Positions 45,572-55,729 of a stretch of 64,000 nucleotides of DNA are shown here, in pieces. The notes under the pieces were generated by a model. The model was not told the origin of the DNA. It made no database searches and saw only the letters and a program-made list of their open reading frames with translations. The position numbers were made by a program, and so were the translations under genes. Numbering within the stretch: position 1 is the first letter of the stretch; every line of letters starts with the position of its first letter. Source of the DNA: Synaphobranchus kaupii (lineage: Eukaryota > Chordata > Actinopteri > Anguilliformes > Synaphobranchidae); the NCBI GenBank assembly GCA_029718625.1, contig CM056379.1, positions 61,655,626-61,719,625 on the forward strand, in the 5' to 3' direction.

Positions 45572-45784
45572 TAAATTAATATTCTAATTATCACTCAGAA
45601 GCTACATTTAGCTGCTTTCTGAATTTACGAACGTGGTACACGTGGTCCCAAGCAGGTGTAAAATTTGTTAGTACATATCTTAGATACGAAAACGTTGATG
45701 AATGCCAAAATACAGCCAAATTTGCTAATACGAATGATTTACGTACAAATTCGTTGTGCTCACGTTTCATGAAAGAGGCCCAAT

Positions 45785-46950
45785 GACAATGAAAATAAAT
45801 TATATACCATGCTCATTATAGCAACCAATAATTTATTTAAATGCATATATTAAAATCCCTTGCTATAAGCAGCCACATCAAAATTTGTTATATTGTACAT
45901 GCTCATATTTTCAAAGCAATATCCTACCAACATTTTCTCATTCAAATAATATTTGTCATTTCTCAAACACTATCTGGCCCAAAGCTCAACATAATCAGTA
46001 AATTGTTATATTTGTTTATTTCTGTCCATGGTCTATCAGCATTATATCATTATATAATAATAATAATAATAATTCAAGATTGTGTATCATTATATGCATT
46101 ATAATACAATTATTACATTACCCATTATATACAACTTCAGTCTGTGAAATACTGAAGACTATGAATGAATGTCAATATGAAAAACTGTTACCGTGTTGCA
46201 CGCTTTCTTCTGGACCCCAGACTGAAAGTACAGACATCCTAAGTACTCATGAATTTTCATGAGCTAACAGCTTGAGGAGGATGCGCTGGGAATGAACAGC
46301 TGTCATTACAGAGTGCGTAATATGGACTCTGTTCTCTCCCATATCCTCAGGAACGGGGCACTGGCAAGAACCAGGCGTCCTGCAGCTGAGCCCGGCTCTG
46401 ACAGACTGTCGGTTGAAAAGGCATGTCAGAGAAGCCAAACCACCATCTCCCTAAACCTACTTCCCTACTTCAGCCTATGCAGTCTAATTCGCTGCCTTCT
46501 GTGGCCTTGCTAATAGGACGGTAAGACCTCAAGGTATTTCTCCAAATATTGGTTGCCTTTCCTTTAAAGTACATAATGCACTGCTCATGGACTGCCCTGT
46601 TCTCCGTAGCGGCATGGTGCAAGAATAGCAATGGTCCACTGGGGAGAGGGTGGCACCCTCAGGCTCAACGAAACGTGACCCGGTGCGGAAACTCCCTCCT
46701 GGCCCCGATCTTGAATATCAAAGCGCCACAGTAATTTATGTTTACCCAAAAGGTTTAGTTTTCTTGATGAGCATATGAAAGGGTTTCCTTAATTTCAGGA
46801 AGCAGCTCTCTTTAGGCACCAGCGCCTTGGCTGCCGGGTGGAGTCTGATTCACAATGGGACAACATGAAGAGAGAGGGAGAGGCCAATAAGGAAGGCCAG
46901 ACAGCGTCGCTGCACCGGGTAAAACCATAACACTGCTCTACCAGAAATAA
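45785..46950. other. non-coding stretch
   Basis: AT-rich to 46250 with an (ATA)n run near 46057-46073, then more mixed sequence to 46950. No gene is recognised. Confidence 0.4.
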
Positions 46951-46954
46951 AGAT

Positions 46955-47372
46955 TGATATTAAAAGGAAACCTGTTTTCACGAAACCATTTCTCATTACA
47001 ATGATAGATGAACACCTCATAGTGTCACTCTGAGGTGTTCTTCTATTATTCTGAAGAGAAATGATTTTGTGAAAACAGGAAGTTTCCTTTTAATATCAAT
47101 CTGAATATAGAAGAAACACAGCTCTTATATGACATTTTAGAGGGCTTTAAATTTGAAATTCCACATCAGAATTTCCTGAGGTTGTCTGTATGACACTATG
47201 AGGTGTTCTTCTATCATTCTGAAGTGAAATTGGTCAGTGAAAACAGGAAGTTTCCTTTTAATGTCAATCTGAATTTAGAAGAAACACAGCTCTTATATGA
47301 CATTTTAGAGGGCTTTAATTTTGAAATTCCACATCAGAATGTCCTGAGATTGTCTGAGTGACACTATGAGGT
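46955..47372. repeat. inverted plus tandem repeat (hairpin-forming)
   Basis: The segment TTGATATTAAAAGGAAACCT at 46956 is inverted at about 47085 (GGAAGTTTCCTTTTAATATC AA), giving a stem with a loop of about 90 bases. The right arm and its continuation (GAAGAAACACAGCTCTTATA) are then repeated in tandem about 180 bases on (47265). Landmarks such as CACTATGAGGTG occur three times. Confidence 0.8.
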
Positions 47373-47374
47373 GG

Positions 47375-48235
47375 TCATATTGAAGTCAGATTATTCTTTA
47401 TTATTAAGTTAATTATTTTTTATTAATGAGTAATTATTCACACAATTGAAATGAGAGCCTCAATTTTTCACTGAAAGCTTGCAGGCGGTTGTTGTTTTAA
47501 AAAAAATAATTATTAATTTTATTTAATAATTATTAATTTTGTTTTATTTCTGTATGTATATGTTATTTATTCATTCATTCATTCATTGTTTACTGACAGA
47601 CTGACTGATTTATTGAATGTATGTGAAATTACTTTCACGTCTTATGTTCACCGGAACTTAACTTTTATTTTAAAATCAATTCTTACACGCTCTTACCGTA
47701 GAATGCCTAGTATATTGCGAACCAAAAAAAACGCGGCAGCTAGTTTGACCATCTTTTTCGAAGTGGAGGCTGGCTTGACTGCAGTGTTATTTCAGTCTGT
47801 CTTCGCGAGTTCCTCACTATTGGTTTGCTTCTGTGTGATAGATTATTTTTCCGAGTGCCTTTCCGAGTTGTCTGTTAGTTCCTTAGTATCTGTATCTGAG
47901 TTTTTGTTATCCCTTGTCCTTCACCTGTTGTTGTTTTATTTTTGTTTTCTGTCTTCGTTTTGTTTTCTTTTTGTTCCTCTTTCCCCTCCCTGGTTTCGAC
48001 ACCTGCCTGTATTCTCGCGACCCTGTTCTTGGATTCTGTTTTTGTGCCTTTGCTGTGCCTTCCCGGTTCTGACCCCTGCCTGTTCTTTGACTACTCTTTG
48101 GACTGTGTTTTGTACCGTTGCCCGTCTTCCCGGTTTTTGACCCGGCCTGTTTTTACCACGGATTGCTGCCTTGCCCTTAATTAAACTTCGGTTTTTGTAC
48201 TCCTGCCTGCCCTTAACAAAACCGTGACAGACTGC
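47375..48235 (+). other. non-coding; possible LTR-like fragment at about 47770-48235
   Basis: The first part is AT-rich. The second part is pyrimidine-rich with recurrent CCTGCCTGT and CCCGGTTTTTGACC motifs and ends CAAAACCGTGACA, resembling the 3' half of some fish Gypsy LTRs. No 5' terminus or duplication was found. The long ORF across it is a composition artefact. Confidence 0.35.
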
Positions 48236-48631
48236 TCTGCCACAGTCGAGTTAATTAGCAGTTAGCCAAAAAGACGGTGGTGGTTTGTTCATTTAAGACT
48301 ATGGGGTCAGCTTGCTACCTTTCTAGCAGCGCTAGGGACATTTATTATAAAAGTAGTCTAACAAAATAACATATGTGATTAATTGACCGTCAATATAGTT
48401 GATGGCCATAGTGTTACCCTGTTCGTCCATGTGTGGTGGTGATGCATTGCGTCTAGCTTGGCTACCGAGCTCAGCTGGTATGCTATCTAGCTAATCAAAT
48501 TAGCTGATGTTAGCTGAATATAAATTGAAGATAACTGAATGAATGTTAATTATGTGACGAATACCACACATTCAATGCAAATAAATGACACAGTAAAATC
48601 GAGGATGAAAATTAAATGTTATATTATAAAA

Positions 48632-48997
48632 TAGGGCGGCACGGTGGTGCAGTGGTTAGCACTGTCGCCTCACAGCAAGAAGGTACAGAGTTCGAATCCC
48701 GGCCAAGGGCCTTTCTGTGTGGAGTTTGCATGTTCTCCCCGTGTCCATGTGGGTTTCCTCCGGGTACTCTGGTTTCCTCCCACAGTCCAAAGACATGCAG
48801 GTTAGGCTAATTGGAGACTCAAAATTGCCCATAGGTATGAGTGTGTGAGTGAATGGTGTGTGTGCCCTGTGATGGATTGGCAGCCTGTCCAGGGTGTATT
48901 CCTGCCTCTTGCCCGATGCATGCAGGGATAGGCTCCAGCACCCCCCGTGACCCTGACCAGGAATAAGCGGGTTAATGGATAATGGATGGATGGATGG
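48632..48997 (+). mobile_element. tRNA-derived SINE with (GGAT)n tail, 9-bp TSD
   Basis: It is flanked by ATTATAAAA at 48623-48631 and 48998-49006. The head GGCGGCACGGTGGTGCAGTGG and GAGTTCGAATCCCGGCC carry A and B boxes of the pol III promoter. The body includes GTTTGCATGTTCTCCCCGTG and TCCAAAGACATGCAGG, and the tail is (GGAT)n. It is a very widespread fish SINE type. Confidence 0.9.
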
Positions 48998-49059
48998 ATT
49001 ATAAAACATTAGCAACTTAAGGAAGTTTACCGCAAGTTTGTTTTGCAAAATGGTGTGTT

Positions 49060-49310
49060 TGGTCAGGTTATAGTTCTGTGGCTTCTCCACCCCGAACTGT
49101 CAATCATACTGTGCCCGGGCCATATCCGGTTGACCCTGCTCCAAGCCAAGGTCACTTCGGCTCCACGGAGCAGGCGCAGTTTGTACAAACGGGCGGCGAA
49201 AAAGACTTCCGAGCTTCAATTCAGTTTTTACGAGGCCGTGGAAAGGCAATGGGTGACGTCACAGTGACTTTGTCCATATTTTTATACAGTCTATGGGCTC
49301 GACATGAAAA
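49060..49310 (-). repeat. dispersed repeat X, copy 2
   Basis: On the minus strand it reads CATAGACTGTATAAAAATATGG and CACTGTGACGTCACCCATTG, matching 24285-24425 in inverted orientation. It is non-coding. Confidence 0.6.
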
Positions 49311-51896
49311 GGAGCCAGGGTGAAATTAAGTAGGCTAAACTTTAGCCACGTTATCTAATGTTTGCACGATGAAATACTGAGCCAGCTATCAGAAATTACA
49401 AAGAATATAACACTTCCACATCAGAAATACAACGATGAAATTACAACAACATAACATAATCTTCATTTAACGTTAAACGCAAACTATTTCAATACCAGCA
49501 TTTCCAACATATCTTACCGGGAGAAGGGGTTATCGCAATGGTGGATGTGGCGCGAAACGGTCATATTCCAAGTGTCCCGTGGCGCGAAACGGTTGCGTTC
49601 CAAGTCTCCTGATCTTGGGTCAGCGTTGCGTTGCTTTTGTGCATGACTGACCATTGGATTAGGGCAGACAAAACTGATCCGAGTTAAAAACAGTTATTAT
49701 GGGCAAACTCTTAAATTTTGGTCGGCCAACAACATTCGCACTGACTACAAAATCCGTATTCACGGGTTCAAAACACAAAAAAGCCTAGGCCAAAGTGTAT
49801 AGAAATATTGACATAAAACAACATTAGACCAGTAGCCTATCACATCAGGACAAAGGTTAATAACGTTAATCCCATATTTAGATTTAAAACACCATTATCC
49901 ATCGGGTAGTGAAAGTTCCCTGCCTAAAATGGACCATATTTATCGTGTCACCACCACGACTGCTCCGTGTCATTGGCTACATTGCACTGGTGAAGTTTGT
50001 TGTTAGCTATCACATAAAAATATAAGCCAAATGCTAGCTAGCCCATATAAATCTTTATTACATTAAAAGTAAAAACATTAGACCAGTATCATAACTGGAC
50101 AAATAATATAGCTACACAGTGAGCAAAAGCCGGAACCGTCGACGGGTGGAACAGAGATCTCTGGGTGTAAATCTAACATTAGGCTGAGAGACGTTTTGAC
50201 ACGTGTCAATTTAGCCGTAATTGGCTCAGGTTTTACCTGTATATAGCCTGGCTACATCCTAGCCGCTTAAAACCTTTTAACTTTTAAACCAAATTTAGCC
50301 GGTTTTATACCTGAACGCGAGACGGCGTCTCACCGACCGGCTTTCAACACAAAATATGTTCACTGAGTAACCACATTTTTAGATTGAAAACACCATTATC
50401 AGTTGAATATTGAAAGTGAAATTCCCTGCTTAAAATGGGACAGATTTATCGTGTCATCACCAACTGCTCTGCGCCATATAAAATGCATTGGAAATGTTTC
50501 AAACGCCTTCCGATATTGAAAGTGAAATTCCCTGCCTAAAATAGACCAGATTTATCGTGTCACCACCACGACTGCTCTGCGCCATATAAAATGCATTGGC
50601 AAAGTTATCGTGTCACTATCACGTAATATTGGACATTAATGTGACAATACCACAAAATCTTGAGTGGACAATCGTGACGAATTGGCGTGCTATAGGGTTG
50701 ATAGGCTAGACGCAAACACATTCTAGCTGAAAGAAAGACATACATCCTAAATAGTTAGTACATCCTAAATAGTTAGTACAGCCTAAATAGTTTGCAGAAG
50801 TAAAATATGGAAGTACAGTTTTAAAATAGGCCTATTAGTATTCTATAGAAATACATGTAGCAATAAATACAATGTTAGGCTATTCAACACTGGCTTGCCG
50901 CATGCGTAACTCCGAGCTTCCATGTCTGGGCTACGAGCTGCTGAGTTCATAATGAGCACAGCATAATGTACAGAATTTAATGTTTAATTCCAGTTACCTG
51001 CGGGAAATCTTTTGGTACCGGACCATGTATCTAGGTTTACTTTAGTTTTCTGTACTGCAATGGACGTATAAGGCATGTTGATTCACTTCGTAGTAGCATA
51101 GCTTGTACCTGCTTCCTGACTAGCAGCTGACTGATGTTTCTCTGGCAAAACTAACCTTGGCTAACAAGCTTAATTGGACAACACATATTTCCCAGGAATC
51201 TTAGCCAGAAAAAAAACAATAGATACTACTAAGAAAGTAGCTTACCAGAGATTATTCTTCTTATTATTATTATTATAATTTAAAGTGTTTGCAGTAGGCT
51301 ACATTGTCTGCAGAGTAGCGTAGACTAGAAGCATGGTCGGAGGCTAATGTAATTTTTTAAAGTGACTAACCATGAAACAGATATGTTTAGGGAATTGACG
51401 GTTTATAAATGCGATCTCTTAAGGGTTTGCAGGTTATAGTAGGCGAGGCTGTCATCAATTTTTAATAATTCTTAATTTTCCTAGTACGTAATATTATGGT
51501 CACATTGTGTTATGTGTGAAAAGCATAACGTGAACAGAGCTGAAGTGCACATATTTTTGTCAGAAATTAATCAAGAAATCACAACAACGGTAGGCGTACG
51601 TGCTATAGATGAATGTCCGGTAGCCTACTGTAACTTTATGTTCAGTGGTAGTGGTAGCCTACCGAACTATGTCGGCTTTTGTGTAGCATGACCGTCTTTA
51701 AAACTTTAAAACGTTTGTGAAAACATTCAGCCTGGCACGGGCCTGGGTAAAAGCCGGAATTGAACAGCGGAATGAAGCTCGGAATAGCCAATAGTGTTCT
51801 GTGCCAAAAAGGACCTCAGTTCAAATGCCTGCAGCACTTGCTGTGGAATGCACATCAATATAATTTTAACAGTTTCAGAATGAGCATCATATGTAC
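49311..51896. repeat. non-coding region with a triplicated about 100-bp motif and other short repeats
   Basis: TTGAAAGTGAAATTCCCTGC with TTTATCGTGTCA and TGCTCTGCGCCATATAAAAT occurs near 50408 and 50515, and a first version occurs near 49905 with CTGCTCCGTGTCATTG. CGTGGCGCGAAACGG is doubled at 49548 and 49577. A segment at 50118-50310 (AGTGAGCAAAAGCCGGAAC) shares dispersed sequence with 44860-44950. CATCCTAAATAGTTAGTA is repeated at 50745-50790. No gene was seen. Confidence 0.6.
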
Positions 51897-53719
51897 TGTC
51901 ATGTTTTTTTACCCTTTTTCCCTTGCGATCGGTTTCCTTGGTAGCCACGCGAGGGCGCTGCCCTTTTAGTGGATGTTTGCTCCGCCCTGTCTTGATTGCA
52001 GAGTTTCTCTCAGCATCTCACCTGTGCGTGGTTACCCTGGAGCTATTTAAGCCCATGTTTTCCTCCGTTCTGGGCTTTGATATTAATTTGTATTGTCTGG
52101 CATTATTTGCATTATTTTGTGTGCGGTATTATTTTGCCCTTTGCTTAGCCAGTACGATTAGGTCTAGGTTTTTTAGGAGACCATTTTTGCTCCAGAGTGT
52201 TTTATTGGAGTAGTGCGGGACTTGCCTTTGTGGATATATTAGGACTTTTCCCCCCTGGCTCTTTTCTGTCTCCGCTTTCTGGGTTTTCCTTTCTTCCGTT
52301 GCCTAGACCCTTTTGCCTTCTCTGTCTCTTCCTCCTCTCTCTGTCTGCTTTCTTCCGTATAAGCGAGAGGAGTCTTTGCTTGTTTGTGGATGTATTTGTA
52401 TAGTCATTTCTTACTAAGAGACCGGGCATTTTTATCGTACTGACAAGCAGGGCTTTATTTATATTGAGAGGCAGGGCATGTATTTTCTATTAGGTTTGCG
52501 TTAGTCTTTTAGCCGGTAAATGTCCGGTGCACCTGTCCTGTTCGTCCTTCGGGTACCTGTCTCTGTACATGGAGCTTTTGGCGATTTTGGTTCGGAACTG
52601 TAGTTCTGTTTCGTCATTCGGTACATGTCTTCCTATAGGGAAGACTGGGCGATGTTGTGGACATGTTTGTGTGTGACTGCGAGTCTCTGAAAGTAGCCTT
52701 GGAACGTTAGCTCTCTGTTCATTTTCGCCTCGTTACATTCCCCTTCACTGAGAGGCTAGGGCATGTATTTTCTACTAAGCTCGTGTTAGTTATTTTGCTA
52801 GTAAAGGTATGGGGCGGCGGTTTACCGGTGGCTCGCCTGTAAAATGTTTCTCTCTCCTGGGAGATCGGGCGTTTACCCCCTTTATGTTTTCTTTGTGTGA
52901 CTACGAGCTTATGGTAGTAGCCGTGGAACGTTGAATCTCTGTTTCTGTCGCCTCGTTACATTCGTCTTTACTGAGAGGTAGGGCGTTTATTTTCTATTAA
53001 TCTCGCGTTAGTCTTATAGCCGATAAATGTCCGGTGCACCTGTCCTGTTCGTCCTTCGGGTACCTGTCTCCGTACATGGAGCTTTTGGCGATTTTGGTTC
53101 GGAACTGTAGTTCTGTTTCGTCATTCGGTACATGTCTTCCTATAGGGAAGACTGGGCGATGTGGAGATGTTTGTGTGTGACTGTGAGTCTGAGAGTAGCC
53201 TTGCAACGTTAGATCTCTGTTCCTTTCGCCTCCTCGTATACTATCTCGTATTATTTTGCAGGATTTGTTGGTTGTGTGTTTTATTTGTGCCATTATGCTA
53301 CTCGCCTGTTCTTATGCGTCTCGTTACCGAGACAGGGCATTTATTATTGCTGGCTCTTTAGTTACTTAACTCGTAGAGGTATGGGACCGCAGATCTCTGC
53401 TCTATTCACCTGTAAAATGTTTCTCTTTCCTGGGAGATCGGGCGTTCACTCTTTTACTGAGTTACTTAGCTCTTAGAAGTATAGGGTAGCAGTTCTTTGT
53501 TCCATTAGCCTTATTTGGTTTTCTTACTGAGAAACCTGGCGTTTGCGCTTCTACTCATTGGTGTGTGACAGTGAGCCGGTTAGTAGCTTTGGTACGTGTG
53601 TTCCCTGTCTTGTCTCCCTCCCTTAACTGCGGGGTTTCCCGCCTTAGTGGCCTTAGGGCTTAATGAATCCCCTTGCTGCGTTTGGCTCCTCCTACCTCAC
53701 ACGTCACGCCGCCTTTACA
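51897..53719 (+). mobile_element. solo LTR, 1823 bp, second copy of family L1800
   Basis: It starts TGTCATGTTTTTTTACCC and ends CGCCTTTACA, flanked by TGTAC (51892-51896) and TGTAG (53720-53724), a 5-bp duplication with one mismatch. It shares with 26903-28693 both ends and the inner order (CCACGCGAGGGCGCTGC near the 5' end; CCTTGCTGCGTTTGGCTCCT near the 3' end). A sub-repeat of about 440 bp containing GTCCGGTGCACCTGTCCTGT occurs at 52521 and 53028. Confidence 0.85.
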
Positions 53720-53829
53720 TGTAGTTTCATTTGAACATAGAACTTTCATGAAATATAAATTTGAAATATCTGAAATATTTATCAAAACTAATAGCATTAT
53801 CAAACATATTTCATATCCCCTCATCACCC

Positions 53830-54450
53830 TTTCGGAATAAGACATCAAGATAAGGATTTCACCTTTTGAAAGTGCAGAGTCTTTTGTTTAAAATTAGTAT
53901 ATTCAATTCTTGATGACTCAATTATAAGTGGATCAAAATTATATTTTGATGGAAAAGGCCTGTTGGAGAGGACAAGGATATATTTCAATATCAAGCCCCA
54001 AAAATCTCATTCCGCATTAACACATCAAGGCATGATGTATACCAAATGAAAGCTCTGGATCTGCCCTTCGAGTACGTGTATATAATGATATGGGTTTGTA
54101 CAGAAATTATGCATTATTTGTACTGAAATACAATCTTATTATTACATCTACCATAAGTCAGTTATCATTCAGAGCCTCTTATAACCCAAAACGGAATAAG
54201 ACATCAAGATGAGGTTTTCACCTTCAGAAAGTGTAGAGATCTCCGTTTAAGATGGGTATCTCCAGGTCTTGATGACTCAATGATAAGTTTATCAAAATCA
54301 CGTTTCAATGACATCAGTTTGTTAAGATGAAATGGTGTCCATTTCCTCTCCAAGCCCCAAAAATCATATTCCGCATTCACAAATCAAGGCATGGTGTATA
54401 CCAAATGAAAGCTGTTGATCTGCCCTTTGTGAACATGTTTATGTTGTATA
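53830..54450 (+). repeat. two direct arms of a repeat (unit about 356 bp)
   Basis: GGAATAAGACATCAAGAT occurs at 53835 and 54191. Each is followed by matching sequence (AAGCCCCAAAAATC; CATCAAGGCATG; ACCAAATGAAAGCT). An inverted third arm lies at 55490-55729 beyond a solo LTR. Confidence 0.8.
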
Positions 54451-54696
54451 TATCTTATGGGTTTGTACAGAAAATATCTATTATTTAATGACTGAAGACT
54501 TATATGTCCACTTGGTGATGTATGTATCCTAATTCCACTCCAAACCCCAAAAGACTGTTCCTATTTACTCCCCACAAAGTGTTCCACATCAAATTAAACA
54601 GCACACATTTATCTTTAAAAAGGGCACAATCAAACTCTGGGGTCTAACTGGCTCTAATAGTGATTCCAGTTTCAATCTACAGATATATAGAGAAAT

Positions 54697-55412
54697 TGTC
54701 ATGGTTTCTGGCAGCCTGCTGTTGTTTCTGCGGTCGTTCTTTTGTTTGACGACATCGAGGCAATCTATCTGATTTTTCCGCCTCCGTTCCGGTGTTTGAA
54801 TCTCACCCGGCAATTATTCCTTTCACCTGTTTTGGATTTCCTGCCGGTTATAAATAGCCCAGGACTTCCGCATTACCGACGCTTCGATATTGTCATTGCT
54901 ATTCGGAGTCGGTAAGGTAAAGGATAGCGGTCTCTACGTTTCTGGTTCTTCCTCTTCAGAAACGTAGGTAGTCCAGTTAAGAGTTAGGGTAAAAATCTGT
55001 TAGTCTTTTTGTTTCCTTTTCTCTCGTTATCCTTTTATTTTTCCTCTACCTGTTACCTTTTGTTCAGCTCCTTCACTCCCAGAGCTGTAGGTAACAGGTT
55101 CTTTTTCTATTAAGTTTCTTTTGCCCCTGTTACACAGGATTTCTTTTGTTTTTTCTCTGACCTCCAGTTATACGCCTCTTGTTTGAGTGCGTGAGGTTCC
55201 TTTGTTGTTTTATTACTCGCTATCGCCGAGTTTGCCCTCTTTTGGGGTTGTTTTGTGTTGGCTTACGCCGGGAGGTTTTGATTCCCATTATTTTGTTTCA
55301 TTTCTCCCTGTACTACGGAGCTGTCCGCTTATTGGCGTATTTCTCTCGAAATACGCTTTCAGATCCCTTGGTTGTGGCACTTGGTTCTCCAAACCTTACA
55401 CTCCACCTTCCA
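54697..55412 (+). mobile_element. solo LTR of the Gypsy-2 family, 716 bp, TSD GAAAT
   Basis: It starts TGTCATGGTTTCTGGCAG and ends CTCCACCTTCCA, with perfect GAAAT at 54692-54696 and 55413-55417. It has a TATAAATA promoter-like motif at 54850-54857. It is the same family as 2045-2742 and 39743-40258. Confidence 0.9.
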
Positions 55413-55489
55413 GAAATTAATGGTCCAGTATGAAATAAATAGTACTCCAGTCATGAAATAATATATTTTATTTGTGAAAACCGTAACAT

Positions 55490-55729
55490 CATATGCATGG
55501 CCTCGAAGGGTAGATCCCGAGCTTTCATTTGCTATACACCATGCCTTGATGTCTGAATGCGGAATGTGATTTTTGGGGCTTGGAGAGGAAATGGACACCA
55601 TTTCATTCCAACAGACTGATGTCATTATGATTTTGATTGACTTATTATTCAGTCATCAAAGACTGGAGATACTCATCTTAAACTGAGAGCTCTGCACTTT
55701 CTGAAAATCTCATCTTGATGTCTTATTCC
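55490..55729 (-). repeat. inverted arm matching 53830-54450
   Basis: It is the reverse complement of the direct arms (AGCTTTCATTTGCTATACAC; GATTTTTGGGGCTTGG; ATCTTGATGTCTTATTCC). The arms plus the intervening DNA form a palindromic structure of about 1.9 kb, with the solo LTR as a later insertion. Confidence 0.8.

Larger units (their letters stand above)
43631..45781 (+). mobile_element. PIF/Harbinger-like element interrupted by a solo LTR and a SINE
   Basis: The inverted ends GGGCCTCATTCATGAA and TTTCATGAAAGAGGCCC are flanked by AAT at 43628-43630 and 45782-45784, the 3-bp duplication size expected for this superfamily. Inside is a Myb/SANT-like coding remnant. Two later insertions, a solo LTR (44028-44631) and a SINE (45235-45571), account for about 960 bp including their duplications. 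The original element was therefore about 1.2 kb, too short to hold the transposase gene as well. Confidence 0.75.

Noticed and set aside
47586..48140. 184-residue frame rich in Phe, Leu, Ser and Cys
   Set aside because: Pyrimidine-rich LTR-like sequence; no domain and no codon pattern of a gene.
48632..48710. Possible functional tRNA gene
   Set aside because: This is a SINE head, bounded by a 9-bp target duplication and a (GGAT)n tail.
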